Assembly (NCBI GenBank): GCA_033782935.1
Contig: JAWQEG010001314.1
Span: 1,054,001 to 1,118,000, forward strand
Length of the DNA stretch: 64,000 nucleotides
Direction of reading: 5' to 3'
Source: Petrolisthes cinctipes
Lineage: Eukaryota > Arthropoda > Malacostraca > Decapoda > Porcellanidae
The notes beneath the pieces were generated by a model, which ran no database searches, had not been told where the DNA came from, and was given only the letters and a program-made list of their open reading frames with translations. How positions within the stretch are numbered: position 1 is the stretch's first letter; every line of letters starts with the position of its first letter. Positions 62,532 through 64,000 of this stretch are shown in pieces. The translations under genes were made by a program, and so were the position numbers.

Positions 62532-64000
62532 GGCCCAAAACATGCTAAAAATCGATATTTTAGATGCCCAAAGTCGATATCTCAAATTGAGGCCCAAAAC
62601 ACACGAAAATTCGATATTTAGGGGTCCCAGAATCGATCTGTACATGCCTACTCCGTGTTAGAGTATTTTCAGTATACAGGCCCAAAACATACTGAAAATC
62701 GATCTTTTTGGTGCCCAAAAGTCGATATGTGGATGGATCTTCTGTACCCGTTTATATCTCAAATTCAGGCTCCAAACACCCGAAAATTCGATATTTTGGG
62801 GTCCCAGAAGCGATCTGTACTTGCATACTCCGTGTTATAGTATTTTCAAAATACAGGCCCAGAACATTCTGAAAATCGATATTTTAGGTGCCCAAAGTCG
62901 ATATATTAAATTCAGGCCCGAAACACCCGAAAATTTGGTATTTTCGGGTCTTAGAAGCGATCTGTACATTCCTACTCCTTGTCAGAATGTTTTCAAGATA
63001 CAGACCCAAAACATGCTCAAAATCGATATTTTAAGTGCCCAAAAGTCGATATGTGAATGCATTTTCTGTACCCGTTTATATCTCAAATTCAGGCTCAAAA
63101 CACCCGAAAATTCGATATTTTGGGGTCCCAGAAGTGAGCTGTACATGCCTACTTAGTGCTAGAATATTTTCAAAATATAGGAGCATATATGCTAAAAATC
63201 AATATTTTAGGTGCCCAAAATCATTATTTCAAATTCAGTCCTTAAACACCCGAAAATTCGATATTTTGGGGTCCTAGAAGCGATCTGTACATACCTACTC
63301 CGTGTTAGAGTATTTATAAAATACAGGCCCAAAACATACAGATAATCGATATTTTAGGTGCCCAAAAGTCGATATGTGCATGCATCTTCTGTACCCGTTT
63401 ATATCTCAAATTCAGGCTCCAAACACCCGAAAATTCGATATTTTGGGGTCCCAGAAGTGATCTGTACTTGCCTACTCCGTGTTAGAGTATTTTCAAAATA
63501 CAGGCCCAAAACATGCTAAAAATCGATATTTTAGGTGACCAAAGTCAATATGTGTATGCATCTTCTGCACCCGTTTATATCCCAAATTCAACCTCAAAAC
63601 ACCCGAAAATTCGAAAAAATTTTGGTTCCAGAAGCGATCTGTACTTGCCTACTCAGTGCTAGAATTTTTTCAAAATATAGGTTTAAAACATGCTAAAAAT
63701 CGATATTTTAAGTGTCCAAAGTCGATATGTGCATGCATCTTCTGTACCCGTTTATATCTCAAATTCAGGCTCAAGACACCCGAAAATTCGGTATTTTGGG
63801 GTCCCAGAAGCGATCTGTACATGCCTACTCAGTGCTAGATTGTTTTTAAAATATAGGCCCAAAACATGCGAAAATTCGATATTTTAGGTGCCCAAAGTCG
63901 ATATCTCAATTTCAGGCCCAAAACACCCGAAAATTCGATATTTTGGGGTCCCAGAAGCGAACTGTACATGCCTACTCCGTGTTAGAGTAATTTTCAAATT
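62532..64000. repeat. Older-type monomers at the right end
   Basis: The array returns to variants seen at 3.2-4.3 kb and 9.2-10.2 kb, such as the S monomer with aaattgaggcccaaaacaca at 62532. Divergence is higher here: a monomer near 63181 opens with gagcatatatgctaaa, its S junction reads tcattatttcaaattc, and 63610-63630 has ttcgaaaaaattttggttcc. The window ends inside a monomer. Confidence 0.8.

Larger units (their letters stand above)
1..64000. repeat. Continuous satellite DNA array (whole window)
   Basis: Every part of the window is a head-to-tail copy of one repeat family. Monomers open with ggcccaaaac, or with ggctcaaaac or gacccaaaac variants, and carry tcgatatttt twice. All copies lie in the same orientation, and I found no inverted monomer and no unrelated sequence longer than a few bases. 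Mean spacing is close to 167 bp, which implies about 385 monomers. The array begins at a monomer start and ends inside a monomer, so it extends in both directions. No coding gene, tRNA, rRNA, telomeric repeat or transposon was seen. Known: arrays of 150-180 bp monomers are typical of eukaryotic centromeres and heterochromatin. Inferred: this is such a region. The family was not recognised, and the monomer does not resemble the human alpha-satellite or the Arabidopsis 178-180 bp repeat as I know them. Confidence 0.97.

Noticed and set aside
1..64000. CRISPR array, because of regular repeats
   Set aside because: There is no alternation of a short identical repeat with unrelated unique spacers. 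The whole 129-187 bp unit is repeated and diverges gradually, and no cas-like gene is present.
1..64000. Telomeric or rDNA spacer repeat
   Set aside because: No TTTAGGG/TTAGGG-type tandem runs, no rRNA coding sequence and no spacer-promoter pattern were seen.

Overview
The whole 64 kb window is one uninterrupted tandem array of satellite DNA. Every stretch I read is a head-to-tail copy of the same repeat in the same orientation. The array starts on a monomer boundary at base 1 and is cut inside a monomer at base 64000, so it runs past both ends of the window. I found no protein gene, tRNA, rRNA, telomere repeat, recognisable transposon, CRISPR array, promoter or terminator. Such an array points to a eukaryotic centromeric, pericentromeric or subtelomeric region. 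A monomer near 177 bp is in the range usual for plant and animal centromeric satellites. I do not recognise the repeat family and cannot name the species. A representative monomer is about 41% GC (72 of 177 bases, counted by hand).

The array is built in layers. (1) A half-unit of about 88 bp occurs twice in each monomer; the two halves match at roughly 70% in my hand alignment. (2) Four monomer length classes occur: L (176-177 bp), S (about 147 bp, a 29-bp deletion in the first half), M (158-159 bp, an 18-bp deletion in the second half) and SM (129 bp, both deletions). (3) The commonest arrangement is an L-L-S trimer of about 500 bp. (4) Trimers and their variants form larger higher-order repeats (HORs): pentamers of 836 and 832 bp, a 12-mer of exactly 2,000 bp, and a 20-mer of 3,347 bp with a 4,024-bp derivative. 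(5) Multi-kilobase blocks are themselves duplicated at offsets of about 6.0, 4.5 and 14.2 kb and beyond.

Layout: 1-10257 holds two diverged copies of a block of about 6 kb around two 836-bp pentamers (4512-6183). A block of about 3 kb at 9430-12440 recurs at 13956-16966. A mosaic, M-rich zone follows (16967-22411), then another copy of the 2.2-4.0 kb block (22412-24180) and a further mosaic (24181-27451). Three large HOR copies occupy 27452-38169. Next come a mosaic (38170-41002), the 832-bp pentamers (41003-43019), a transition (43020-44316) and about four copies of the 2,000-bp HOR (44317 to about 52260). A younger-looking zone at 52994-60480 carries eight A15-16 tracts, each at a monomer junction. 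The last 3.5 kb returns to older-looking variants.

There is no operon or pathway here. The biology is likely structural (centromere or heterochromatin) and evolutionary (unequal exchange and local amplification). The many short open frames arise because four of the main monomer lengths (177, 159, 147 and 129) are multiples of three; I do not regard any as a gene. Coordinates of monomers and blocks come from reading the sequence by eye. Block edges are good to a few tens of bases, and the total of about 385 monomers is an estimate from mean length.
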